Source of the DNA: Bacteroidales bacterium
GTDB lineage: Bacteria > Bacteroidota > Bacteroidia > Bacteroidales > UBA932
NCBI GenBank assembly: GCA_028708215.1
Contig: JAQVZL010000005.1
Span: 1 to 46,665 of the forward strand
Length of the DNA: 46,665 nucleotides
Direction: 5' to 3'
In this document: piece by piece, positions 34,653 through 42,227 of the stretch
How the letters are laid out: the number at the start of each line of letters is the position of its first letter
Numbering within the stretch: the first letter of the stretch is position 1
Position numbers and translations under genes: made by a program
Notes under the pieces: model-generated
The model's input: only the letters and a program-made list of their open reading frames with translations
What the model was told of the DNA's origin: nothing
The model's database searches: none

Positions 34653-35318
34653 TTAAGTTGTACTTTTGTCAAATCTCTTATTTGGTAACCCAACCAAAGC
34701 TCTTAAAAAGCCATGAATGATTGCAAATGGTAAACATAAAACTCCTACGATGAGCATTCCTAGTTCGTAAAACAGAGAGCTCCCTTTATATGGTTTCCCA
34801 TGAAGTCTAGATAAAAATGCGCTAAAGGGAATACCGTACATGTTTCCTGCAATCATTACTTGGGCTGCCGAGAGAATTATGCGCGCCTCTTTCTCTCCAT
34901 ACTCTTTGACAATAGAGTCGTAGGTCTCTTTCTTAGGAAACCCTCTTGAATCTGCAAAGTGTTGAGCAAACATTATAGCTTTAGCCTCTTCTGGCTTAGT
35001 GAAGCTACCGTCTCCGCTTAGAAAGCTTGTTATCTCTTCGTTGCTCATTCCTTGCTCTAAAGCCATTTGTGTATGTTGATATGAGCAGGCTGCGCAACCG
35101 TTCACTTCGGTTACAGCTAATTGTAAACGCTCTATAAAATGGGGGTCTAGTAATTTTGTTTTTCTATTTCCTATCAATTTTGAGGCGGCACGTGGAGCGT
35201 ATACAAAAGAGCGATAAAGCTCGTACAAACTAAATTTTCGTTTAAAACCACTCTTGAGAAGTACAGATTCAGATATGCCAGATTTTTTTTTATAGTTGTA
35301 TAATTTAGTGTTTAACAA
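34653..35318 (-). CDS. carboxymuconolactone decarboxylase/AhpD-like protein
   Basis: The AhpD-like CMD core includes Glu71 and the redox motif CAAC (75-78) followed by His82, the arrangement of peroxidase-type AhpD proteins. The C-terminal part (about 182-210) is hydrophobic and may associate with the membrane, which is not typical of simple AhpD proteins. Its start overlaps the end of the pirin gene by 14 bases, so the two are co-translated. An oxidative-stress role is inferred from motif and partner. Confidence 0.85.
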   Translation of the reverse strand: MLNTKLYNYKKKSGISESVLLKSGFKRKFSLYELYRSFVYAPRAASKLIGNRKTKLLDPHFIERLQLAVTEVNGCAACSYQHTQMALEQGMSNEEITSFLSGDGSFTKPEEAKAIMFAQHFADSRGFPKKETYDSIVKEYGEKEARIILSAAQVMIAGNMYGIPFSAFLSRLHGKPYKGSSLFYELGMLIVGVLCLPFAIIHGFLRALVGLPNKRFDKSTT

Positions 35319-36171
35319 ATGTTCCTTTATCTAACTCTTCAAAAGCAATGTCTAACTCTTTATTTGTATTCATTACTATTGGACCTCCCCAGGCAACGGG
35401 CTCATTTAATGGCTTTGCTGCCAACAGTACAAACCTTGCTCCCTCTTTTCCAGAACGAACAGTAACTGTATTGTTGGTTGTCTGGTTTTTATCTGCCGAA
35501 GTAAATAGAACAGCACACGATTTGCTCTCAAAATTGGAAAGAGTATCATCTACGGCAAGTGTCCCATCTAAGAGATAGATAAATAGGGTTTCATTGTTAG
35601 GGGTTTCGTTATAGTCCCATGTACAATTAGGAGCCAATTCTACATCTATATATTTAACCTTTACATATTTCCCTTCAAACGCTCCTTTATTTCCCTTGTA
35701 TGTACCTGCTAATATTCTTATAGTAGCATTCTGTTCTTCTACCGTAGTAACCTTGTCTTGAGTTATATCGCCGTAAGCTGGAGTTGTCATTTTGTCTTTT
35801 GCAGGGAGGTTAAGCCAAAGCTGGCACCCCAACATTCTTTCAGATGGTTTAGGCATTTCTTGGTGAATAATACCAGAGCCAGCTGTCATCCACTGGCACT
35901 CTCTATCATAAATGGTCCCTTTGTTTTTGAGGCTATCGGCATGTTCAATCTTGCCTTTAATTAGATAGGTTATAGTCTCAATTCCTCTGTGTGGATGCCA
36001 AGGAAATCCTTTGATATAATCTTTTGGATCTAAGGAGTCAAAACCATCTAGCATTAAAAAGGGATCAAAATCTTTAATGTTTTTTGGACCCAATACCCTT
36101 CTTAAATGGACCCCAGCACCATCAATAGCGTGTTGGCCTCTTATAACTTGTGTTGCTACTCTTTTACTCAT
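35305..36171 (-). CDS. pirin family protein
   Basis: Bicupin protein of the pirin family; some members are quercetin dioxygenases or redox-related regulators. The metal ligands His59, His61 (PWHPHRG), His103 and Glu105 (IIHQE) are all present. The 288 residues are standard. It is the first gene of a two-gene operon with the CMD protein. Confidence 0.93.
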   Translation of the reverse strand: MSKRVATQVIRGQHAIDGAGVHLRRVLGPKNIKDFDPFLMLDGFDSLDPKDYIKGFPWHPHRGIETITYLIKGKIEHADSLKNKGTIYDRECQWMTAGSGIIHQEMPKPSERMLGCQLWLNLPAKDKMTTPAYGDITQDKVTTVEEQNATIRILAGTYKGNKGAFEGKYVKVKYIDVELAPNCTWDYNETPNNETLFIYLLDGTLAVDDTLSNFESKSCAVLFTSADKNQTTNNTVTVRSGKEGARFVLLAAKPLNEPVAWGGPIVMNTNKELDIAFEELDKGTFVKH

Positions 36172-36250
36172 AATATGTTGATTTATATTTAAATTTATGC
36201 TTTGTATAAAGGTAGAAATATTTTAGTTTAAATAGAAATGGCGCAAATTA

Positions 36251-36502
36251 TTGTTTGAATATTTAAATTTGAAACTTAAAAATTTAACTCGTTCCCTAGA
36301 GACAGGAGGTACACTAACTGCTCCCTTAATTCCTTGGAATAGTAGTGCTGTATTTATTTATGCTAATATGGGAGTTGCTACTAAAGACTATTTTATTTTT
36401 GCTATATTATGTTGGATTACATTGTTTATTGAAATTTTCTTTGCATTTGCTAATATTACAATGGAAAAATGCGATATAGAAGAGCCTATAGATCAGCAGT
36501 AA
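36251..36502 (+). pseudogene. remnant of a Na+/H+ antiporter (NhaC-like), C-terminal part only
   Basis: The frame encodes TRSLETGGTLTAPLIPWNSSAVF, followed by one or two hydrophobic helices and a short acidic tail. The first segment is a hallmark of the last third of NhaC-type antiporters, which are usually over 400 residues. Only about 70 residues of homology remain, preceded by AT-rich DNA and a doubtful TTG start. It lies between the pirin promoter region and the end of a truncated histidine kinase gene. Probably a deletion relic. Confidence 0.65.
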
Positions 36503-36507
36503 ATTAT

Positions 36508-37380
36508 CTAATTTGGAAGAGAGACAATAAAATTACTTCCTTTTCCCTTTTCACTTATTACAGAAATCTCTCCACCATTTTTATTAACAAACTCTTTGCA
36601 TAGAATTAGTCCAAGACCTGTGCCTTCTTCGTTATTAGTCCCTTTAGTTGTTGTTATTTTATCTATTTTGAAAAGGTTGTCCATAATGTCTGGGTCTATT
36701 CCAACGCCTGTGTCTATAAAGTGCAGCTCTATATTATCTCCTTTCTGGTGATAGTTGATTGTAACTGTTCCTCCCTCTGGAGTGAACTTGATAGCATTAT
36801 TTGTTAGGTTACTTATAATTGCAATTGCAGAGTTTTTATCTACTGTAAGCTTAGTATCGGAAGGAATATTTATTGAAATCTCAATTTTTTTTTCAGAAGC
36901 AAGTTGTTTATATGGGGTAATACTTGTTTCAACTAGCTTCTTTAAGTTTAAAAGCTCTGGAGATATTGCTATTTTGCCTAACTGTGATGTAGCCCAGGTA
37001 AGTAAACTTTCTAGTAATTCAAATGCTAGTTGAGATGATTTATTTAAAGAACCTAAAATCTCTTTTTTCTGAGTGTTGTCAAGGTTATCGTAATCAGTTA
37101 TTAGTAATTCGGTTAAGTTTAAGATGCTATTGAAAGGGCTTTTAAGGTCGTGAGATATGATGGCAAAAAATTTATCTTTAGTTGCATTGAGTTGTTCAAG
37201 TTTCTTGTTGCTTTCAGAAAGCTCTTCTGCTTGATTTTGTAGCATCTCCTTTTGCTTAGATATATTTTGGGTGTGCATAGCAACCAAGGCTTCTAACTGC
37301 TTATTTTTGCGCGTAAGGCGTGCGGTGTTTCTTTTATTAAGGAACCATATTAATGTTATTAATAAAATTAAATATAGCAT
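36508..37380 (-). CDS. histidine kinase, N-terminally truncated
   Basis: From the ATG at 37380 the product has one membrane helix (1-14), a coiled-coil (25-68), a HisKA domain with His77 in ISHDLKSPFN, and an HATPase_c domain with NLTNNAIKFT and GTGLGLILCKEF. The frame stays open upstream to a stop at 37453-37455 and there encodes FEFVILTPWYST, the end of a Y_Y_Y sensor domain as in propeller-type Bacteroidetes kinases. The large periplasmic sensor is missing and a divergent gene starts instead. The kinase core is intact, but input is lost. Confidence 0.8.
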   Translation of the reverse strand: MLYLILLITLIWFLNKRNTARLTRKNKQLEALVAMHTQNISKQKEMLQNQAEELSESNKKLEQLNATKDKFFAIISHDLKSPFNSILNLTELLITDYDNLDNTQKKEILGSLNKSSQLAFELLESLLTWATSQLGKIAISPELLNLKKLVETSITPYKQLASEKKIEISINIPSDTKLTVDKNSAIAIISNLTNNAIKFTPEGGTVTINYHQKGDNIELHFIDTGVGIDPDIMDNLFKIDKITTTKGTNNEEGTGLGLILCKEFVNKNGGEISVISEKGKGSNFIVSLPN

Positions 37381-37471
37381 ATATGCACAATTAGTACTGT
37401 ACCAAGGGGTGAGAATTACGAATTCAAATGATGCGATAGAACCAATATAAACTTAATTAAAAATTACAATC

Positions 37472-37933
37472 ATGAAAATTCCAATTTTATACATAACGAG
37501 TATCTTTTTGATTTCTCTAACAATGCTTTCAGGGTGTAAGTCGAGAGCCCAAAAAGTGGAAAATGCAGAAGACAAAGTACAAGATGTCAAAAAAGATTTA
37601 GCAGATTCTAAAAAAGAGTTATACCAGATTAGACTAGATACCATTAGTAATTATGAGCAATTTAAAATAGAAGCTCATAAAATTATTATTGTTCAAGAAA
37701 AAAATATTGCAGATTTTAAAGCTGTATTGGCCAGCAAAAAAAGAGATATCAATGCTGACTATGATAAAAAGTTACTTGAACTCGAAAATAAAAATAGCGA
37801 ATTAAAAAATAAGTTAGCTGATTATAAAGATGATGGGCAGGATAAATGGGATGCATTTAAAAAAGAGTTTAGTTACGATATTAAAGAACTAGGCAAAGCT
37901 TTTAAAGATTTAACTATCCAAAATACAAAATAA
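37472..37933 (+). CDS. small coiled-coil lipoprotein (sll1863-like stress protein)
   Basis: The signal peptide ends in MLSGC (Cys22), so the protein is lipid-anchored. The rest (about 25-150) is charged, heptad-like helix rich in K, E and D, with few aromatic residues. Such proteins are annotated in Bacteroidetes as sll1863-type stress-response proteins; their function is unknown. A second, cytoplasmic coiled-coil gene of similar character follows after 50 bases. It starts next to the break point of the truncated histidine kinase. Confidence 0.7.
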   Translation: MKIPILYITSIFLISLTMLSGCKSRAQKVENAEDKVQDVKKDLADSKKELYQIRLDTISNYEQFKIEAHKIIIVQEKNIADFKAVLASKKRDINADYDKKLLELENKNSELKNKLADYKDDGQDKWDAFKKEFSYDIKELGKAFKDLTIQNTK

Positions 37934-37983
37934 ATATTCAACATTATTTTGGTGAGGCATTTAATAACTTAATAACTAGCATT

Positions 37984-38265
37984 ATGAGCAAAGAACATTT
38001 CAAAACGAAAGCAAAAAATAGCATTGATGATATTTTCGCAAAAATTGATGCATTGGAAGCTAAAAAAGATAAAGTTAAGGGTGATACCAAAGCAGAGTAT
38101 GAGGCAAAGCTTAACAACTTAAAGATCAAGAAAAAAGAACTCCAAGCTAAATATGATGCACTTATCAATTCTTCTGAAGAAAAGTGGGAAGAGGTGAAAA
38201 GTACTTTTTCTTCAGCAAAAGATTCGTTTAAAGAGGCCTTTTCTAAAATATCATCTCTGATTTAG
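37984..38265 (+). CDS. small coiled-coil stress-type protein (sll1863-like)
   Basis: The 93 residues form an almost continuous charged helix with no signal peptide. Elements such as KIDALEAKKDKV and SEEKWEEVKSTFSSAKDSFKEAF are typical. The C-terminal WEEVKSTF parallels WDAFKKEF in the lipoprotein upstream, suggesting that the two are related by duplication and act in different compartments. Same strand and probably the same transcript. No enzymatic motif. Confidence 0.72.
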   Translation: MSKEHFKTKAKNSIDDIFAKIDALEAKKDKVKGDTKAEYEAKLNNLKIKKKELQAKYDALINSSEEKWEEVKSTFSSAKDSFKEAFSKISSLI

Positions 38266-38313
38266 CAATTGAAGACTTATAGTTAAATTAGATTATCTAA
38301 ACTTTCTTGTAGC

Positions 38314-38351
38314 ATTGGGGATTACTTCGCTAACGCTTCGTGATCCCCAAT
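38314..38351. terminator. stable hairpin after the coiled-coil genes
   Basis: ATTGGGGAT (38314-38322) pairs with ATCCCCAAT (38343-38351), extended by three inner pairs. No T run follows on the plus strand, so it may be a repeat-like palindrome rather than a classical terminator. Part of it (38337-38352) is similar to 33108-33123. Confidence 0.45.
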
Positions 38352-38400
38352 TTGGGGTGCTTCAAAGAAAAAAAGCTTTCACGGCTGGGGCCGTTTGGGC

Positions 38401-38450
38401 AAAATAAAAAAACCGCTTTCAAGCGAGCTTGAGCGGTTTTTGTTTTTTTT
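38401..38450. terminator. bidirectional terminator downstream of tRNA-Ser
   Basis: AAAAACCGCTT (38408-38418) pairs with AGCGGTTTTT (38432-38441), with an inner AAG/CTT stem. T runs flank both sides, so it stops minus-strand tRNA-Ser transcription and plus-strand read-through. A second, weaker GCCC/GGGC hairpin with a T run follows at 38451-38477. Confidence 0.85.
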
Positions 38451-38480
38451 GCTTGCCCTTGCGGGCTTGCTTTTTTTCTT

Positions 38481-38570
38481 TGGCGGTGAGAGGGGGATTC
38501 GAACCCCCGGAGCCCTTGCGAGCTCGGCAGTTTAGCAAACTGCTGGTTTCAGCCACTCACCCACCTCACC
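38481..38570 (-). tRNA. tRNA-Ser (anticodon GCT)
   Basis: A class II tRNA with a long variable arm. The acceptor is GGTGAGG/TCTCACC, discriminator G, anticodon stem GCAGT/ACTGC around TTGCTAA (anticodon GCT), T loop TTCGAAT. Unlike the other two tRNAs here, CCA is encoded (38481-38483 on the plus strand as TGG). Confidence 0.96.
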
Positions 38571-38586
38571 AATTGTTCAATTATTA

Positions 38587-38614
38587 AAACCCTGTAACCG
38601 GGGTCACAGGGTTT
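38587..38614. terminator. hairpin between floA and tRNA-Ser
   Basis: AAACCCTGT (38587-38595) pairs with ACAGGGTTT (38606-38614). On the minus strand it is followed by TTTTAATAAT, so it may end the nfeD-floA transcript. It also lies at the predicted start of the tRNA-Ser transcript, so it could be a 5' leader hairpin. Confidence 0.5.
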
Positions 38615-38615
38615 G

Positions 38616-38644
38616 CAAAGATACAAATTCTTTTTATTGTGCAA
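38616..38644 (-). promoter_or_regulatory. promoter of tRNA-Ser (TTG, 18 bases, TATCTTTG)
   Basis: Minus-strand TTG (38642-38644) and TATCTTTG (38616-38623), 18 bases apart. The same TATCTTTGCA decamer precedes tRNA-Pro. Confidence 0.62.
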
Positions 38645-38659
38645 ATACTTTGTATAAGA

Positions 38660-39625
38660 TTATTTTTTAGGCTTGGCTATGTTATCGCGCATTTCTGTGT
38701 CTGCTTGAATGTTGCGGAATTTGTAGTAGTCCATTATACCCATGTTGCCAGCACGGAATGCTTCTGCCATTGCCATTGGTATTTGTGCTTCTGCTTCAAT
38801 TACTTTGGCGCGGGCTTCTTGTGCTTTGGCTTTCATCTCTTGTTCTAGAGCTACTGCCATTGCGCGCTTCTCTTCTGCACGGGCTTGAGCAATGTTTTTA
38901 TCGGCATTGGCTTGGTCCATTTGGAGAACTGCTCCTATGTTACGTCCTATGTCTATATCTGCAATGTCAATTGAGAGAATCTCAAATGCTGTGCCAGCGT
39001 CTAGGCCTTTGTTTAGAACTACTTTAGAGATTGAGTCTGGGTTTTCCAAAACACTTTTGTGTGATTCGGCAGACCCTATACTAGATACAATCCCTTCGCC
39101 TACGCGGGCAAGAACGGTCTCTTCACCTGCTCCTCCAACCAATTGTTTTATGTTTGCACGAACAGTTACGAGTGCTTTTGCAATTAGCTGAATACCATCT
39201 TTTGCAACAGCTGTAACGGGTGGAGTGGTAATTACTTTAGGGTTTACAGACATTTGAACAGCGTCTAGGACATCTCGGCCAGCAAGGTCTATGGCTGCAG
39301 CCATTTTAAAATTGAGCTCTATATTGGCTTTGTCTGCAGAAACTAGGGCGTTTACAACTTTTAATACATTTCCTTTTGCAAGGAAGTGGGCTTCAAGTTC
39401 GTTGGAGTTAAGGTCTAGACCAGCTTTGGTTCCTGTAATCATTGCCATAACAATGGTTCCAGGAGGAACTTTTCTCCAGCGCATTAGTACTAATTGTAGG
39501 AGAGACATTTTCACTCCCGAAATTTGTGCCTGAAACCATAGGGTTACAGGAAAGAACCACAACAGTATTGTGAGTCCCACAAGGGATATTCCTATCCATA
39601 CCAGAAAAACGGTAATACTTTCCAT
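38660..39625 (-). CDS. floA: flotillin-like protein FloA
   Basis: FloA organises membrane microdomains. A membrane-inserted N-terminal hairpin (about 5-35) precedes an SPFH-like domain and a long helical region rich in Ala, Glu and Lys (about 235-290). Family stretches include [19 protein letters not shown] and [19 protein letters not shown]. The 321 residues match the FloA/YqfA group. nfeD lies 38 bases upstream on the same strand, the usual partner of flotillins. Confidence 0.95.
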   Translation of the reverse strand: MESITVFLVWIGISLVGLTILLWFFPVTLWFQAQISGVKMSLLQLVLMRWRKVPPGTIVMAMITGTKAGLDLNSNELEAHFLAKGNVLKVVNALVSADKANIELNFKMAAAIDLAGRDVLDAVQMSVNPKVITTPPVTAVAKDGIQLIAKALVTVRANIKQLVGGAGEETVLARVGEGIVSSIGSAESHKSVLENPDSISKVVLNKGLDAGTAFEILSIDIADIDIGRNIGAVLQMDQANADKNIAQARAEEKRAMAVALEQEMKAKAQEARAKVIEAEAQIPMAMAEAFRAGNMGIMDYYKFRNIQADTEMRDNIAKPKK

Positions 39626-39663
39626 AATTTATTTGTTTATTGTGTTAAGACTAAAATATATTT

Positions 39664-40128
39664 TTACTCTTTTTGTTTTACAGTTATTTTCCTCCCATCT
39701 ATATCTACAATTTCTATTAGGGTGCCATTATTAATTACACCAGATTGTGACCAAACCTCTATATCGTGAGAGTTAAACCTAGCTTTTCCAGAGGGAGATA
39801 ATCTACTTATTGCTACTCCCTTAATGCCTACTGTAAGGCCTTTATCTTGTGGGGAGCTACCTGTTCTGGAGCTAATGCTCTCTTTGAGAGAGATGTTTTT
39901 CCAGGTATTGGAGCGAAGTATAAGCCAGGTACAAACAGAAAGAATAACTATTACTACTCCAAGGACTATTAGCCCAGTTGTGTGACCATACTCTATGAAA
40001 GAGAGTACTACAGACCCTATAATAGAGACTAGGCCTAAGATTCCAGGTAATCCAAACCCAGGTGTTATAAGGAGCTCTATTGCTAGCAATAAAAGTCCTA
40101 TTGCTATAAGCGTTATTATTAGTGCCAT
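39664..40128 (-). CDS. NfeD family protein
   Basis: Short NfeD membrane protein paired with floA. Three hydrophobic helices (about 2-20, 25-45, 50-72) include the typical ITPGFGLPGILG. A C-terminal OB-fold follows with GIKGVAISRLSPSGKARFN and IEIVDIDGRKITVK. The 154 residues are usual for the short form. It is probably first in the nfeD-floA operon. Confidence 0.92.
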   Translation of the reverse strand: MALIITLIAIGLLLLAIELLITPGFGLPGILGLVSIIGSVVLSFIEYGHTTGLIVLGVVIVILSVCTWLILRSNTWKNISLKESISSRTGSSPQDKGLTVGIKGVAISRLSPSGKARFNSHDIEVWSQSGVINNGTLIEIVDIDGRKITVKQKE

Positions 40129-40185
40129 TGTTATTTGATGTTAAATAATGTTCTCTCCTTATCTAATGTTGGTCTCTTTTTATAA

Positions 40186-42114
40186 TCAAGTCTCTGTTTC
40201 TATCACTGAGACATTTTCAGATCCGATACTATTTAAGAGAGTTACAATTTGATCTGCCTCTTGTTTAGTATTGAAAGGACCAATATAGTAAATATCTCGC
40301 CCGCTAACTACTTTTTTTGCAATATCTTTATCTGTATTTTCTCTAATAAGGTCTAGCACAGGTTGTGGAATACCTGCAGGGTACCCTGCTGCTTTCACTT
40401 GATAACTCACTTCAGCTACCTCTGTTCTCTCTAATATGCGAGCATTTTTTATAGAGATGCTTTTTCCGTTATTAAAGGCAGCTAAAATAGATGAGGGGAA
40501 TCCAGATCTTCTAACTACGGTAAGTGCTTCCGATGCAGTTTTATAATCGTAGAATTGACCTGCATAGTAGATCCAACGGCCAGAAGAGTTCTGTTTTTCA
40601 AAAATAGGACGTAACCCTCTAAAAGATTTTAGATTTTTATTTTTAGATACAACAGCAAAGAGTTGAACTCTATAAACTAGACCATCTGGTATTGTGTGGT
40701 CTTGAGCCATTTCAGACTCATCACTAACTCTAAACGAGTAATCGAAAACTTCTATAGGCTTTAAAAGAGTAATATTTGGAAATGGAGCAAGGTTAGCTCT
40801 TTCGGTTAGGAATGGCTTTGAGTCTGGTACTGTATCAATAGACTCTTTAGGGGTGGCTATAAACTCCTCTCTACGTGGGATAAGTGTACCTCGGCTTAGA
40901 AAATCCATCTCTCTCTTTTGGGCAATTTCATTTGCTGAACGTAATAGAGATTGCATATCTATCAACTCAAATTCTGCTTCAGATATTTTTTTCTCTAGCA
41001 TACCTCTATCTGCGGGGTCTGTAAGAGTATTGTAGAGTTCTCTAGAAGAGGTAATTTCTTTTGATAGGCTGTCTATCCCTCTTTGTACTTTTTTTACCTC
41101 CAATATAATTTTTGTGTACTCCTCAGTTTCAGGAGTGGTCATAACATCTTTCTTTTGGACAGGCTCTTCTATAGAAATTTTTTCTCTAACATTAAGGGCT
41201 GCAATTTGAGTAGCCTCTTGAATTGAAGAGACAGCTCTATTAATAGGATTAGACTCATAATCTAAGCGGTAAAGAGTTATTGAGTCTTCAGATGAAGAGT
41301 GTCTATTAGACGCTAAATATGTGTAGAGCCCATCTTGGCTGTGCATTAAGAGCAAATCGTCTTCTACAGAAGAGAAGGGGAAGCCCATGTTTTGGGGAAG
41401 TTCCCACTCTTTTCTCTTTTCGTTCCAATTGCTAACATAGAGATCGAACCCTCCCATTCCATAATGTCCATTTGAAGAGAAAAATAGTTTTTCCCCATCT
41501 GGGCTAATAACTGGTAAGATTTCGTCTCCAGAGGAGTTAATAAGATCTCCAAGAGGCTCTGGGCTAGACCATACATCTCCATCTACTTGAGAGATTTTAT
41601 AAATATCCATATCTCCATTTTTGTTTGGTGCAGAAAAATAGAGTAAATTAACGCCGTTTCGGTAGAATAGTACGTTGCTAGATAAATATTTATTTAACGA
41701 GAGAGGAAGCAGATTGTGTTCAGAGGAGCTGTTTGTAGATATGGGGCGTTGGGTTGCCGAGGTTAGGGCTGTTACAGAATCGGGAATTGCTACCCACTTG
41801 TGACTACCTGGGTAGTAGAGAAAAAAATCTCTAGCAGGTAAATTAGTTTTACCAGAGACGGTGGGCCGAGTTGCATATTGGAGCATATTTATACCATTTT
41901 CGCTTTCTGCTATTAAGGAGTTGATTTCAAGTTGAAAAAGCGAATCTCTGTTCTCTCGTAGAATATCTTTATATAAAGCTATTGCTTCATTGAAGTGATA
42001 TCCTTTTTGGAAAGATTTTGCTTTTTGTAATTTTGAAATACTGTCTGTTGTCTGCCCCACTGCAACTGCCCCAACAAAAATAAAAACCAGAGGCAAGAAT
42101 ATAGACTTTTTCAT
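40186..42114 (-). CDS. periplasmic PD40-repeat protein with SPOR-like C-terminal repeats
   Basis: After a signal peptide ending near VAVGQ there is an N-terminal helical region (FQKGYHFNEAIALYKDIL) that looks like a TPR. PD40-type propeller repeats follow: GDEILPVISPDGEKLFFSSNGHYGMGG is the clearest. A coiled-coil lies at about 330-400. Towards the C-terminus two segments (VYRVQLFAV and VSYQVKAAG, each ending in YYAGQF or YYIGPF) resemble SPOR domains, which bind denuded peptidoglycan. It lacks an OmpA domain. A cell-envelope role is inferred. It is divergent from secDF. Confidence 0.78.
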   Translation of the reverse strand: MKKSIFLPLVFIFVGAVAVGQTTDSISKLQKAKSFQKGYHFNEAIALYKDILRENRDSLFQLEINSLIAESENGINMLQYATRPTVSGKTNLPARDFFLYYPGSHKWVAIPDSVTALTSATQRPISTNSSSEHNLLPLSLNKYLSSNVLFYRNGVNLLYFSAPNKNGDMDIYKISQVDGDVWSSPEPLGDLINSSGDEILPVISPDGEKLFFSSNGHYGMGGFDLYVSNWNEKRKEWELPQNMGFPFSSVEDDLLLMHSQDGLYTYLASNRHSSSEDSITLYRLDYESNPINRAVSSIQEATQIAALNVREKISIEEPVQKKDVMTTPETEEYTKIILEVKKVQRGIDSLSKEITSSRELYNTLTDPADRGMLEKKISEAEFELIDMQSLLRSANEIAQKREMDFLSRGTLIPRREEFIATPKESIDTVPDSKPFLTERANLAPFPNITLLKPIEVFDYSFRVSDESEMAQDHTIPDGLVYRVQLFAVVSKNKNLKSFRGLRPIFEKQNSSGRWIYYAGQFYDYKTASEALTVVRRSGFPSSILAAFNNGKSISIKNARILERTEVAEVSYQVKAAGYPAGIPQPVLDLIRENTDKDIAKKVVSGRDIYYIGPFNTKQEADQIVTLLNSIGSENVSVIETET

Positions 42115-42137
42115 ACATTACTAAATATATAGTATAA

Positions 42138-42145
42138 CAAAAGTA
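42138..42145 (-). promoter_or_regulatory. -7 box TACTTTTG for the PD40 protein gene
   Basis: Minus-strand TACTTTTG, 23 bases before the ATG at 42114. Confidence 0.5.
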
Positions 42146-42175
42146 CTAATTTCTTTATATTTTGGGAAAAAATTG

Positions 42176-42183
42176 TACTTTTG
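42176..42183 (+). promoter_or_regulatory. -7 box TACTTTTG for secDF
   Basis: TACTTTTG, 44 bases before the secDF ATG; the same octamer as the divergent box. Confidence 0.5.
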
Positions 42184-42227
42184 TCCTCTAATTTTCGTTG
42201 AATTATATAATTTAAACAAAATAATCC

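Noticed and set aside
28176..38265. Defence island
   Set aside because: No nuclease, toxin-antitoxin, restriction, retron or CBASS-type gene is recognisable. The CPBP (Abi-like) fragment alone is not evidence, because most of that family is not phage-related.
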